Below, in pieces: positions 27,476 to 36,824 of a stretch of 64,000 nt of DNA; positions within the stretch are counted from its first letter, which is position 1, and the number at the start of each line of letters is the position of its first letter. The DNA lies in contig JADYXR010000017.1 in NCBI GenBank assembly GCA_021772095.1, positions 43,845 through 107,844 of the forward strand, written 5' to 3'. The notes under the pieces are model-generated. The model ran no database searches, was not told the DNA's origin, and worked only from the letters and a program-made list of their open reading frames with translations. The position numbers were made by a program, and so were the translations under genes. This stretch comes from Candidatus Obscuribacter sp. (GTDB lineage: Bacteria > Cyanobacteriota > Vampirovibrionia > Obscuribacterales > Obscuribacteraceae).

Positions 27476-28513
27476 CTATGCGATTGTTCTGGACCGCAAA
27501 TTCACCCATTCGATCAGGAATGAGTCAATCGCCGCTTTCTTCGTGACGTAGCCCCTGAGCTGCATTTTGGCTTCGTCAGCAAGATTTTCGAGATTGGATA
27601 GATAACCTGAAATTTTGGGCTCCAAAACTGCTCTTGTTCCGATAATTTCCAGCTCCGTCAAGACCGCTCCGTCGATCACGGCGTCCGAATCGTGTTCGTC
27701 GCCGATCAATCCGACAATCACTTTTCCAAATTCCAGAGCTTCAGAAACAGCGAATGCTTTTTCTGAAGGACCTTGTGAATGCATCTCATGAGGAAGCCTT
27801 CTTTGCTTGCCGCTGCGGGCTTTTGACCAGTCAAAAAATTTCCGATTTTTCATGGACTGAACGATTGGAATCAATTCCTGATGGTCTTTCAACAAGCGGG
27901 GAAGCGTATCAGTACTGCCTTGCACCGCAAGAGCAATCGGGCCGACAAGAGCTTGACCATCTTGTTTAAACGGAACTACCTGGCAGCGACTGACTACTGT
28001 CGTCAATACTTGATCGACCGAGCGGGCGAAAAACGCGAAAAACAAAACTCCCCGTGGTTCTTCGATAGTCTTAAGAAGCGCATTAGCAGCCGGTCTGTGA
28101 AAAATTTCCTGACTGGCGTCTTCGACAATGATGACGCGATTGTAGTGGGAGGTCTTGGCCAATTCCGCTGAAATCTGCCTGGCGCGCTCAACTGGAATCT
28201 TTATTGTCGTCGCATCCGGATCTTTTAATTCAAACCAGGCTTGCGGATGTTTGCCTTCCAAAATCCAACGACAGCTCTGGCAGCGCGTTTCATTAGCTAT
28301 TTCACGAATGCCGCATGATCCGAGTGTTTCTCTTTTGTCATCCGTGCAGTTTAAATAAAGCGCGATTTGCCTGGCTGCGAGCCACTTATCTTCTACGTTT
28401 CCGCCGACGAAAAGATATGCGTGAGCCAATTTTCCCTGGGCAAGTGCCGACGTGAAAAACGTTGTCACGGTGGGCTGGCTCTTGATTAGCGCTGAGTTAA
28501 AAACGACTGCCAC
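27476..28513 (-). CDS. holB: DNA polymerase III delta-prime subunit
   Basis: 345 residues from a GTG at 28513 that fits the family N-terminus; a longer frame to 28600 exists. Motifs: KLAHAYLFVGGNVEDKWLAARQ (degenerate P-loop region), a Cys-rich zinc-type motif (CGIREIANETRCQSC), RVIIVEDASQEIF and NALLKTIEEPRGVLFFAFF, with sensor region VVSRCQVVPF. The P-loop Gly-Lys is not normal (GGNVEDKW), as expected of delta-prime, which does not bind ATP usefully. It is part of the clamp loader that sets the beta clamp on DNA. Divergent from purA. Confidence 0.88.
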   Translation of the reverse strand: MAVVFNSALIKSQPTVTTFFTSALAQGKLAHAYLFVGGNVEDKWLAARQIALYLNCTDDKRETLGSCGIREIANETRCQSCRWILEGKHPQAWFELKDPDATTIKIPVERARQISAELAKTSHYNRVIIVEDASQEIFHRPAANALLKTIEEPRGVLFFAFFARSVDQVLTTVVSRCQVVPFKQDGQALVGPIALAVQGSTDTLPRLLKDHQELIPIVQSMKNRKFFDWSKARSGKQRRLPHEMHSQGPSEKAFAVSEALEFGKVIVGLIGDEHDSDAVIDGAVLTELEIIGTRAVLEPKISGYLSNLENLADEAKMQLRGYVTKKAAIDSFLIEWVNLRSRTIA

Positions 28514-28857
28514 GACTATACTTCGCCTGCCATTAATCCGATCCGATATACAGTTTAGTTTACACAACCTGGCATCTGAACTTGATGACGCCATTCTCAC
28601 GAAGTGTAAGTAATTCTAATAGACACACCTAAAAGCCTGATATGACGGCGATTGAGCTTAATAAACCAGTAAAAACAGATACCATTAAATTGACAGCTCT
28701 TGGCGTGTAGCCTAGACTATTCAGGTTCTAAAAGTCCAAATATTGGACTTATCCGTGCGGCGATGTCAGTGCCTCTAGGTCTATGTTGCCGGGTCCCTTA
28801 GCGGCCGTCTTCGCACGTAAAAGATTGCCGCGGCAGCCCGTAATCAGGAGAGTAACT
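28514..28857. other. Divergent intergenic region between holB and purA
   Basis: No gene seen. It holds the purA promoter (see the separate entry) and an AT-rich stretch at 28601-28690 that probably contains the holB promoter on the opposite strand, which I could not place. Confidence 0.5.
28690..28718 (+). promoter_or_regulatory. Sigma-70-type promoter of purA
   Basis: TTGACA (28690-28695), 17-base spacer, TAGACT (28713-28718). Leaves a 5' leader of about 130 bases before the purA TTG. Confidence 0.7.
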
Positions 28858-30186
28858 TTGGCAAACGTAATTGTAGTCGGTGCCCAATTCGGTGACGAGG
28901 GTAAGGCAAAAGTAACTGATTTGCTGGCAAGAAACGCCGACATGGTTGTCCGGTACCAGGGCGGCGCCAATGCTGGTCACACAGTAGTCGTCCACGGAGA
29001 AACCTATAAGTTCCACCTGATTCCTTCCGGCATCCTCTATCCAGGCAAGACCTGCGTCCTTGGACCTGGTATGGTGATCGACCCTAAGTCACTGCTTTCC
29101 GAGCTCTCCGGCTTGATGGATCGCGGTCTGGAAGATTCAAAACTGAGAATCTCGGCGTCAGCTCACGTGACGATGCCTTATCACTTCCTTATTGATGCTG
29201 CTGAAGAAGACAGCCGCGGCGATCAAAAAATTGGTACCACCAAACGTGGTATCGGTCCGACATACGCCGACAAATGCGCACGCTCCGGCATCCGCATGGA
29301 AGACCTTCTCGATCGCGATGTCTTGAAAGCAAAACTGGACTGGATGGTTCCACGCAAAAACGTACTGCTCGAGCGCATCTACAACTTGCCACCACTCGAT
29401 GCTGATGAAATCGTCAACGAGTATTATGAACTCGGACAGAAAGTCAAAAAATATGTTTGCGACACTGCAGCCTTGATTTTCCAGGCTATCGGCGATCGCA
29501 AAAACATCTTGTTCGAAGGCGCACAAGGAACGCTCCTCGACCTCGATCACGGAACGTACCCATTCGTCACCAGCTCCAGCCCGACTGCAGGCGGCGCTTG
29601 CACCGGTACCGGCGTCGGACCGACAACCATCGACCGAGTAATCGGCGTTATGAAAGCTTATGTCACCAGAGTCGGAGAAGGTCCATTCCCGACGGAGTTG
29701 ACTGATTCTCTCGGACAACGCTTGCGCGAAGTCGGCGTCGAAGTCGGAACCACGACTGGACGTCCTCGTCGTTGCGGCTGGTTCGATGCTGTTCTCGGAA
29801 GATATGCGGTTCGTATCAACGGATTGGATTGTCTTGCGATCACCAAGTTGGACGTGCTCGATGGCTTCGAAGAAATTCAAGTTTGCACAGCATATCGCGA
29901 CAAACAGACCGGCGAAACCGTAACCGAGATGCCTACGATCGGCAGCAAATTCCAGCACATGGAGCCGATCTACACGACTGTCAAAGGTTGGTTGACACCG
30001 ACCACCGAATGCAAGAGCGTCAAAGATCTTCCGGAAAATGCCAAAAAGTATTTGGATATGATCTCTGAAGAACTGGATTGCCCAATCGCTATCGTCAGCG
30101 TCGGACCGAATCGCGATCACACTGTAGTTATCGAAGATCCGATTCACGGACCGAAGCGCGTTCTCAGCAAACAGCCGGTAAAATAA
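28858..30186 (+). CDS. purA: Adenylosuccinate synthetase
   Basis: 442 residues from a TTG at 28858 with AGGAGAG 7 bases upstream; the open frame upstream encodes no family residues. Motifs: [69 protein letters not shown] and [11 protein letters not shown]. It joins IMP and aspartate using GTP to make adenylosuccinate. The GTP-binding loop is normally WGDEGKGK; here it reads FGDEGKAK, so a Trp and a Gly are replaced. Length is normal (about 430). Terminator follows. Confidence 0.96.
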   Translation: MANVIVVGAQFGDEGKAKVTDLLARNADMVVRYQGGANAGHTVVVHGETYKFHLIPSGILYPGKTCVLGPGMVIDPKSLLSELSGLMDRGLEDSKLRISASAHVTMPYHFLIDAAEEDSRGDQKIGTTKRGIGPTYADKCARSGIRMEDLLDRDVLKAKLDWMVPRKNVLLERIYNLPPLDADEIVNEYYELGQKVKKYVCDTAALIFQAIGDRKNILFEGAQGTLLDLDHGTYPFVTSSSPTAGGACTGTGVGPTTIDRVIGVMKAYVTRVGEGPFPTELTDSLGQRLREVGVEVGTTTGRPRRCGWFDAVLGRYAVRINGLDCLAITKLDVLDGFEEIQVCTAYRDKQTGETVTEMPTIGSKFQHMEPIYTTVKGWLTPTTECKSVKDLPENAKKYLDMISEELDCPIAIVSVGPNRDHTVVIEDPIHGPKRVLSKQPVK

Positions 30187-30236
30187 CCGACGGCAAGTTC
30201 GCCATCGCCGAACTCGAAGAACAACTAATCACCATC

Positions 30237-30265
30237 AAGACCGCCTGTTAAACGGCGGTCTTTTT
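30237..30265 (+). terminator. Intrinsic terminator of purA
   Basis: Perfect 9-base stem AAGACCGCC/GGCGGTCTT with an 8-base loop, the second arm merging with a T-run (TTTTT). Confidence 0.92.
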
Positions 30266-30394
30266 GTTTGAATACGGCGTGTGGTGAATCCAAGTCTCCG
30301 TGGAAGCCCGCACACCGGACGGATCCAGGAGTTCATCGCCCTGGCGAGTTTCGCGTTTTATATGTACGCATCTTGCCAGTAGTCAATTCGGAGT

Positions 30395-33097
30395 CTACAT
30401 CAACTCAACTGGAATCGGTGGAATCTGAGGCGTGATCAGACGCTTGTTAGGTTCGGTGATATATGCGCCGGCTGGAATGCCCACGATTTTTGGCAGGGGA
30501 CGCCGCAGTTGGAACTCAACAGCGAGCCCACAAGTAGAGGCAAGCGGTGGTGTAAAACGTTTCTCCCAGCCACTCGAAGGAGAACCGGTTAAGACTTTTC
30601 CCGGCGCAATGTTCTCATGAAGAACCAGATCGCGCATGACCACGGACCACACGACGTCTGTGTTAGCGCCGGTCGAGGTAGCCGACTTGGCGTAGAAGAA
30701 AGCCTGATCTTCAGCCACTGGTGTGCCTGCGAAAGGGTAGTTCGACGAAGTGTGCAATTGCGCTTGCGATACCGTGGTTAATTCTCTGGAATCGAGCAGC
30801 ACCGTCAGTGGTGGCATGTTATCGGCGACCTCGACTTCAGCTAAAACAGCGCTGGCAGGTTTGCCATCGATGGTAAACTGGACTCCGGTCGCGAGCATCT
30901 CATCAGCCGAAACCAGCACGGGAAGGTGTTTTTGAAACCATGGTGAGACTGCTGCGTAACGGTCCGCTTGTTCAATCGGATCCTTTACAGTCCAGCCGGA
31001 CGCGTCGAAGAAATCAGATTCCTTGACGGGTCCTTTAAGCGGAATAAACAGATGTTTCCGACCAAGTAAGAAACCATTGCTCGGCGCGTCGAGCACATGC
31101 AAGCCGTTGCGCAGTAGCGTAAATGTGGTTGAGCAAATCTCATAAGTTTTGGCAATCGCACGCTCGGAGTTGAGCAAAGTCATTCGCGTCAAGTTGTTGA
31201 CGATTTGCAACTGAGCGATTCTCGAATCGAGTGTGGCAATTGTCGATTTGTATTCCTCGATGCTTTTCTCGGTCTTTTCGATTTTCACTTGCATCTGAGC
31301 AGCAGCGGTATCGTCCTTAATACCATGCATCTGAGCCTTCATTGAAGCAAGCCGCTTGATCGATGAAGACAGTTCTTGTTTGACGATGGAGAGTTTGAGC
31401 AGCAGTTCCCGGTTTTCGAGAGCGGACTGGCGGCTTACTAATTTAGCTGTGGCAGCTGATTCAATAGCGGCCAGATTGCTTGAGTAAACTGCGGTCAAAT
31501 ATTTGCTCACCAGCTCAGCGTCAAAACCCGTGCGTCCGGCTAAATTGACGTTGCCGGTTCTGTCCACGTAAAGTGGTATGGCGCTCTGTGGATAGGGGTC
31601 AAGTTGACCGGAGTACTCGAAACATTGTTCGATCGCCAGTTGCCCTTCGCTGCCTTTCTCCGTGTTTTTTGAGAAGCTATGTTCGCGCGCGCCGGTGTCT
31701 GAGACAAGACAACTATTCACCGGAGCTAAATTTGCATCCGCCGAGTTGCTTCTGATTTCGCCCTCGGGAAACTTTTGATGCATAACAGCGAGGACGGCTT
31801 CCGGGTCCGGTGCCGGGCGCATGTGTCTGATCCAGTGATATAAACCGATCGCAAGAGACTGATCCGGCGTCATCGCCGGCAATACCGGATCGATTGTCAG
31901 CTTCAACTTGCCGGCACCGGGTACGGTGCCGCCCGAGGCCTGCTGCCAGGTGCCGGTGTTGTTCCAGAGTGAGCGGTTTAAAAATCCAGCCGGCGTCTTG
32001 AAATTCTGCGTCAGTCCTTGCGGGAATCGGAACAGGAAACAGCTCGGCATCGTTGCCGGTGCGCTGCCGCCAAGCACGGCACACGACCTGCGCACCACTT
32101 GAACAGTGGATGCGGATTTACCACGCGGTTCATATTGAACTTCCAGCAGCACCGCATTTGGTATCGTGCCGGGAGCCGCCAAAATGAAGTTTGCCGGATC
32201 CGCGATTTTGACTTTATCGGCTAACGGCAGAAAGCGCACGAATCGATCGGAGCAAACCGGCACTGGGAAGTCCCCTCGGAAGTAGCCATCCGTGACAAAA
32301 GGTTCTTTCGCTTCTGATTGGGGATGCGCTAAAGTCTTCATCGTGTCCGGGTCTTTATAGCGACCCAGCTGAATGCTGATCGCCACGGTTCTCAAATCAG
32401 TGGGATCGTTCTTCTGAAGAGCTTTGAGAACTTTTGCATGGAAGCTCGAGTCGACCAATCGCTCGGAAGTCGACTCGGCAAGCGGCGTTTCTTCCTTGGC
32501 TTTGTTGTCGGTTCCAATCGCATTGTTGCTGGTTCCAATCTTACGATCTCGGGCTCCAGGAGCAACCGCTTGCGCGAGTTGAGCAATCAACCGCCGTTCC
32601 GCAGCGTCGAGATCATCCAGGTCCGCATGAATTTGTCCCTCAGCCGCTGTGCTGCCCAGCCCTTTTGCGACCAAGGCAGCGACATGCAGACTCGCTTTAG
32701 CGGAATTCAACGACGTGATTCTTCGCGACTCCCCGCCGAAGGTGAAGCCTGACGAAGTGGAGTCGCATAAGCCGATGTATCCGAAGCTCGAATCAGTCTC
32801 CGAGATCGAAACCAACTTATTGGCAATCTCGGTAACCTGCATCTTAAGCGGATCTTCCACGCTCTGGTCGACGTTGAGCCGCCCCATGACCAGAATGTAA
32901 ACTCCGACCAAAAGTCCGGTGGTTATGGATGCCACCACAACATGCCAAAGAGGATAATCGCTTGCTTTCGAGCTGTTCACACTTCTTGCAATCGAAAGGC
33001 GGTTCGCGCACTTTTCGGGTTGCCACCGTCCGTAGTGGAGGGGCGAGAGTCGATCTAGTACGATAATACCAAGAATATTTTGACTATTTGATACCAT
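30395..33097 (-). CDS. Large membrane-anchored coiled-coil protein, unknown function
   Basis: 900 residues from the ATG at 33097. That ATG lacks a ribosome site and lies only 25 bases from the divergent gene; the GTG at 32980 is a plausible alternative that would leave room for promoters. One membrane span (about 51-72, HVVVASITTGLLVGVYILVM) anchors it; nearly all the rest would be outside. A coiled coil of about 80 residues lies near 555-635 (EKTEKSIEEYKSTIATLDSR), between two beta-rich halves. The C-terminal part ends in Pro-rich VELM. I recognise no domain. Divergently transcribed from a secreted TPR gene, suggesting a shared envelope role. Confidence 0.75.
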   Translation of the reverse strand: MVSNSQNILGIIVLDRLSPLHYGRWQPEKCANRLSIARSVNSSKASDYPLWHVVVASITTGLLVGVYILVMGRLNVDQSVEDPLKMQVTEIANKLVSISETDSSFGYIGLCDSTSSGFTFGGESRRITSLNSAKASLHVAALVAKGLGSTAAEGQIHADLDDLDAAERRLIAQLAQAVAPGARDRKIGTSNNAIGTDNKAKEETPLAESTSERLVDSSFHAKVLKALQKNDPTDLRTVAISIQLGRYKDPDTMKTLAHPQSEAKEPFVTDGYFRGDFPVPVCSDRFVRFLPLADKVKIADPANFILAAPGTIPNAVLLEVQYEPRGKSASTVQVVRRSCAVLGGSAPATMPSCFLFRFPQGLTQNFKTPAGFLNRSLWNNTGTWQQASGGTVPGAGKLKLTIDPVLPAMTPDQSLAIGLYHWIRHMRPAPDPEAVLAVMHQKFPEGEIRSNSADANLAPVNSCLVSDTGAREHSFSKNTEKGSEGQLAIEQCFEYSGQLDPYPQSAIPLYVDRTGNVNLAGRTGFDAELVSKYLTAVYSSNLAAIESAATAKLVSRQSALENRELLLKLSIVKQELSSSIKRLASMKAQMHGIKDDTAAAQMQVKIEKTEKSIEEYKSTIATLDSRIAQLQIVNNLTRMTLLNSERAIAKTYEICSTTFTLLRNGLHVLDAPSNGFLLGRKHLFIPLKGPVKESDFFDASGWTVKDPIEQADRYAAVSPWFQKHLPVLVSADEMLATGVQFTIDGKPASAVLAEVEVADNMPPLTVLLDSRELTTVSQAQLHTSSNYPFAGTPVAEDQAFFYAKSATSTGANTDVVWSVVMRDLVLHENIAPGKVLTGSPSSGWEKRFTPPLASTCGLAVEFQLRRPLPKIVGIPAGAYITEPNKRLITPQIPPIPVELM

Positions 33098-33122
33098 TCT
33101 TGTTAGGGACCGGACAAAACAG

Positions 33123-34109
33123 ATGTTTAGCAAGGATGGATGTTTGAAAAGGACGCTCATAGCGAACACGGCGTTGATAAGCTCGATCATTTCGAGCCTG
33201 GCATTTATCGGACTGCCCGGAGCGACATTGGCGCTCGAAGACGGCGAAGTCAGAATCGACGATCAAGCCCTTGCGCAAGAAGTGAAACTGATTGAAGACG
33301 GGTCGTACTCAAAGGCGCGAGTCAGCATCGAGAAGCTGCGCGCAGAACGTCCCGATGACATCAACGTCAGACTTCTGGCTGCCCGTTTGTTTCGCAAGAT
33401 CGGCTTGTGGTCGCCATCGATCATGGAATACGAACACGTTCGCAGCAAACAACCAGACTTACTGGAACCCTACATCGCGCTTTCCGAGATGCACCGCGAG
33501 AATCTATCGGTCGACATCGCGCTCGGCATGGCACGCGAGGCCGTTTACATTTCACCTCATTCAGTGCGCGCACGTGAGGCGTTGATCTCGGCTTTGATTG
33601 ATAATCACAACGTTCAGTTAGCTCAAAACGAACTGACGGAATTGACGAAATTGAAACCGGAAGATCCTGATGTGCTCTATCTCTCATTCAAAGTGTACAA
33701 AGGAATCGGCGAGCCCGACAAAGCCCGACAGTATCTCGAACGCGCAGTCAGAATCAGTCCGGACAACGTCGCCTGGTTGTTCGATCTCGCTGAAATCTAT
33801 GAAGACACAGGCGATTACAAACTGGCTCGCGGCGCCATTCAAAAGTACATCGATGCAGCACCCGACTCGACACGCGCCTTGAGCAAACTCGCAGAAATAT
33901 TGGAGTTTCGCTTATTCGATTTGGAAGGCGCAAAAGAGATATACGATCGCATGTTGACGATTGAACCAGACAATCAAAGCGCGCTGGCAGGCAAAGAACG
34001 ACTGGTGAAAAAACGCAACGACGTCGCCGCCGCGATTAAACGCACGATCCACAAATTCGTTTCTTACATCATGTCATTGTTCGGCGGCGAAAAGAGAACA
34101 GCTGTTTAG
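33123..34109 (+). CDS. Secreted TPR protein
   Basis: 328 residues. Signal peptide MFSKDGCLKRTLIANTALIS with hydrophobic core to about 38 (GLPGATLALE). Then about seven TPR units (about 45-300), clear examples being PDVLYLSFKVYKGIGEPDKARQ and PDSTRALSKLAEILEF. The C-terminus is basic. A periplasmic or outer-membrane-associated scaffold is likely. No enzymatic motif. The ribosome site is weak (AGGGA 14 bases upstream). Confidence 0.82.
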   Translation: MFSKDGCLKRTLIANTALISSIISSLAFIGLPGATLALEDGEVRIDDQALAQEVKLIEDGSYSKARVSIEKLRAERPDDINVRLLAARLFRKIGLWSPSIMEYEHVRSKQPDLLEPYIALSEMHRENLSVDIALGMAREAVYISPHSVRAREALISALIDNHNVQLAQNELTELTKLKPEDPDVLYLSFKVYKGIGEPDKARQYLERAVRISPDNVAWLFDLAEIYEDTGDYKLARGAIQKYIDAAPDSTRALSKLAEILEFRLFDLEGAKEIYDRMLTIEPDNQSALAGKERLVKKRNDVAAAIKRTIHKFVSYIMSLFGGEKRTAV

Positions 34110-34137
34110 TACTTCGATAACGTGATATCAAGTCCTA

Positions 34138-34256
34138 CGACCCGGTATCAAACGGCAATGACTTGGTTTCAAACTGAATGACCTGGTTTTAACTCAATCA
34201 TGGGGTTTCAACTCATTCACGTGGTTTCAAACTTAATCACCTGGTATCACATCCGA
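34138..34256 (+). repeat. Degenerate 20-base tandem repeat array
   Basis: Six adjacent imperfect units of 19-21 bases with the consensus ATGACCTGGTTTCAAACT plus two bases, and a possible seventh, more degenerate unit at about 34120-34137. It lies just after the stop of the secreted TPR gene. There are no spacers, so it is not a CRISPR. Confidence 0.85.
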
Positions 34257-34273
34257 TACCGTCGCAAAACAAA

Positions 34274-34303
34274 AACCAGCTGACCTTCTCAGGCCAACTG
34301 GTT
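34274..34303 (-). terminator. Intrinsic terminator of the phasin-like gene
   Basis: AACCAG/CTGGTT outer stem with an imperfect inner stem; on the minus strand the hairpin is followed by TTTTTGTTTT. It lies 24 bases after the stop of the phasin-like gene. Confidence 0.75.
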
Positions 34304-34326
34304 ATAAGTTTTCGCAAAGGCAGAGC

Positions 34327-34764
34327 TTACTCAGCTGCTGTTTCTTCGCCGGTTTCTTCTTTCTTGGATGCTTTCTTCGATTTAGAACGCTTTTTGGATT
34401 CTTCGCCTTCAGCTTCAGGAGCTGGAGGTGTGATTCCATTGGCTTGTTCGAGATGTTCGATGCGCTCGAGAAGCTCTTCATACTCTTCTCTGCTTACGAT
34501 TCCAAAGCCTTTGGCCTTCTCTTGAACTTTCTTTTCGATCTGGCCGGAGCGCTTGGATGCTTCATCTTGAAGTCCGCGCAGGAATGATTGTGCATTCTCA
34601 GTTTTGAGTTTGCCGTGCTCTTCCAGCTCATCAACGAGGTCTTGACCGATCTTGACAAGATCTTTCATGGCATCATCGATTGCGGATTTGATTCTTTCGA
34701 GATTCGAAGTGGCTCCAACGCTGGTTAATACAGCTTTTTTGATCAAAGTGGTACTTTCACTCAT
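34327..34764 (-). CDS. Phasin-like coiled-coil protein
   Basis: 145 residues; ATG with GGAGAAGG upstream. A long amphipathic helix (about 5-115) with PHA-granule-associated character (LIKKAVLTSVGATSNLERIK...), then a second coiled-coil block REEYEELLERIEHLEQ like that of PhaF/PhaI/BMFP proteins, and a Lys/Glu/Ala-rich tail of the kind that binds DNA in PhaF. Likely coats polyhydroxyalkanoate granules; related cell-biology roles in protein-protein or DNA contact are possible. Ends at an intrinsic terminator. Confidence 0.6.
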   Translation of the reverse strand: MSESTTLIKKAVLTSVGATSNLERIKSAIDDAMKDLVKIGQDLVDELEEHGKLKTENAQSFLRGLQDEASKRSGQIEKKVQEKAKGFGIVSREEYEELLERIEHLEQANGITPPAPEAEGEESKKRSKSKKASKKEETGEETAAE

Positions 34765-35031
34765 GACGTTCCTTCTCCACTGATGCCGCTATTTCATGGA
34801 CATGGTGCCGAATGTCATTTAACTAAACGACACAGATATAGCGGCGAGACCACACAAAGATATCAAGACACCATCTTAAATGCACGCTTTCACAAAGTAA
34901 TTTGAAGCGAATTAGGCCTGTCAAGCCGCTAAAAGTTTGGTCCAAACCGAGTAAAATACAAGCTCTCAAGCGATGGCTAAACTTCAGTGCAAAACCTTGA
35001 GAGAGCCTCGGTTCGACCCAGGAGGGACGTC

Positions 35032-36804
35032 TTGACAGCATCTGCGCGCGCCACTTTTACTAAATCCTCAAGATCATTGCCAAGATTAATCATGATCTTT
35101 GTGTTTATCATCTCAATATTATGTCCACCAATGCCCAGCCAGGCGCAATCGACAGAGTCAGGCAAGCCTGGACTGGTTGTACTGGTAGTTGCAGATCAAT
35201 TTCCATATAACTTTTTAGCCCGCTACAAAGACAAGTTTCAAGCAGGCGGTTTGCGCCTTTTAATGGATCAAGGCGCACACTATGCAAGCTGCAACTATAA
35301 AACCGGTACCACGCAGTCAGCGGTCGGCGCATCAATCATCTCCACCGGTGCGTATCCATGGGCGACTGGCGTAGTCGGCAACAGCTGGTACAGCCGCAAC
35401 AAGAAAGGACTGACCTCCGCAACCGTCGATGATTCCGCGGAAATGGTGGGCGCAAACGGCGTCGCCGGCAGCAGCAAAGGCATGGCCGGCACCACAATCG
35501 GCGATCAAATGAAGCTGGCAACCAATGGTCGCAGCAAAGTTTTCGCAATCGGTGTCGATCAATCGTCATCATTGCTTCTGGCTGGACGTTTGGCTAACAA
35601 TGCATTTTGGTTTGACAACAAAACGGGAAGCATGGTCACGTCCTCGAAGTTCGGCAGAACCCTGACGGGATGGGTGAAGGCGTTTAACGACATGCGCTAT
35701 CCGGAAAAATCTCTGGGCAAACCATGGCAACGTCTATTGCCGGAAAACCAGTACGCGGCCTCGACAAAGGATGATTATCCATACGAGAGAACGCTGGCAG
35801 GCGACGGAAAAGTTTTTCCTCACGTCGTTCAACCTGGCTCACAATCAGCCGGTCAGGACTACTACGAGCCGTTTGCAATGACGCCATTCGCCAATCAATT
35901 GGTTTGCGATTTCGCCAAAGAAGCTGTTGAAAAGGAATTCCTCGGGCAACATCCTGATCCGGATTTGCTTATCCTCAATCTCAGCGCCGGCGAAAAATTG
36001 ACTCAATTTTACGGTCCTTACAGTCAAGAAACCGAAGACCTGGTCTTGAGAATGGACCAGAGCCTTGCCAACCTCTTTCAGTTCATCAATGACAAAGCTG
36101 GTCACGGCAAATCCTTGATCGTCTTCACGGCGAGCCACGGAAGCCCATCCATACCTGAGTTTTCGAAGGAGCGCGGACTTGATTCCGGACGTATCGATCC
36201 AAAAGTATTTTCCAGTTTCCTCGATGCAAAACTCGATACTCAAATCGGACATGAAGATTGGATCGAAGCATTTGAGCCACCAAACCTCTATCTCAATCTT
36301 GATGCGATCGACAAACAAAAACTTCGTCAGCCTGATGTCGAATCATTAGTTGGCAAAGTGGCGCACTCAGTGCCCGGCATCGGCGAAACCTTCACGGCAT
36401 GGCAACTTTACACCAACCAGCCGCCTAACAGCCCCTTGTCAGACGTGGTGCGCAAGAGCTACTACTTCGGACGCAGCGGCGAAGTCTACGTCAATCCAAA
36501 ACCTGGTTTTGTTTTCACATCTGAACCGACCGGCACCGGATACGGTTCGCCATTCGCCTACGATACGCAAGTGCCGCTCCTACTCCATGGTGCGGGCATC
36601 AAGCCAGGACGATACGGACAAAGTTCTTCTCCTTCCGACATCGCTCCAACAATTTGCGCTATCCTTGGAATCGAGGCACCGTCTAACTCTGAAGGGTGTC
36701 CATTAGCTGAAGCGATGTCACAATCATCGACTCAGTCGATTTCCAGACCGGCAGTTCAGCCGGCTTCGGAAGACGACGGACAAAACAAGCGCAAGCGCAG
36801 ATAA
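35032..36804 (+). CDS. Secreted alkaline-phosphatase-fold protein, probably inactive
   Basis: 590 residues from a TTG at 35032 with GGAGGG 5 bases upstream. Signal peptide (IMIFVFIISILCPPMPSQAQ). The chain aligns along its length with PafA-type metal-dependent phosphatases/phosphodiesterases: VVLVVADQFPYNFL (Asp55), TGAYPWATGVVGNSWY, LVLRMDQSLANLF and a C-terminal AYDTQVPLLLHGAGIKPG. Expected metal ligands are replaced: the D-x-x-G-H site reads EKLTQ (Glu321, Gln325), DHG reads SHG (Ser368), and the late His of HGSP reads YGSP (Tyr504). I infer a binding or structural protein rather than a phosphatase. Sits 20 bases upstream of polA. Confidence 0.85.
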   Translation: MTASARATFTKSSRSLPRLIMIFVFIISILCPPMPSQAQSTESGKPGLVVLVVADQFPYNFLARYKDKFQAGGLRLLMDQGAHYASCNYKTGTTQSAVGASIISTGAYPWATGVVGNSWYSRNKKGLTSATVDDSAEMVGANGVAGSSKGMAGTTIGDQMKLATNGRSKVFAIGVDQSSSLLLAGRLANNAFWFDNKTGSMVTSSKFGRTLTGWVKAFNDMRYPEKSLGKPWQRLLPENQYAASTKDDYPYERTLAGDGKVFPHVVQPGSQSAGQDYYEPFAMTPFANQLVCDFAKEAVEKEFLGQHPDPDLLILNLSAGEKLTQFYGPYSQETEDLVLRMDQSLANLFQFINDKAGHGKSLIVFTASHGSPSIPEFSKERGLDSGRIDPKVFSSFLDAKLDTQIGHEDWIEAFEPPNLYLNLDAIDKQKLRQPDVESLVGKVAHSVPGIGETFTAWQLYTNQPPNSPLSDVVRKSYYFGRSGEVYVNPKPGFVFTSEPTGTGYGSPFAYDTQVPLLLHGAGIKPGRYGQSSSPSDIAPTICAILGIEAPSNSEGCPLAEAMSQSSTQSISRPAVQPASEDDGQNKRKRR

Positions 36805-36824
36805 CGCGTCAACGAGAGTCTGAC

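Noticed and set aside
29158..30147. 329-codon minus-strand frame opposite purA
   Set aside because: Complete overlap with purA, which is certain.
34138..34256. Considered as a CRISPR array
   Set aside because: Units are about 20 bases, directly adjacent without spacers, and degenerate; no cas genes nearby.
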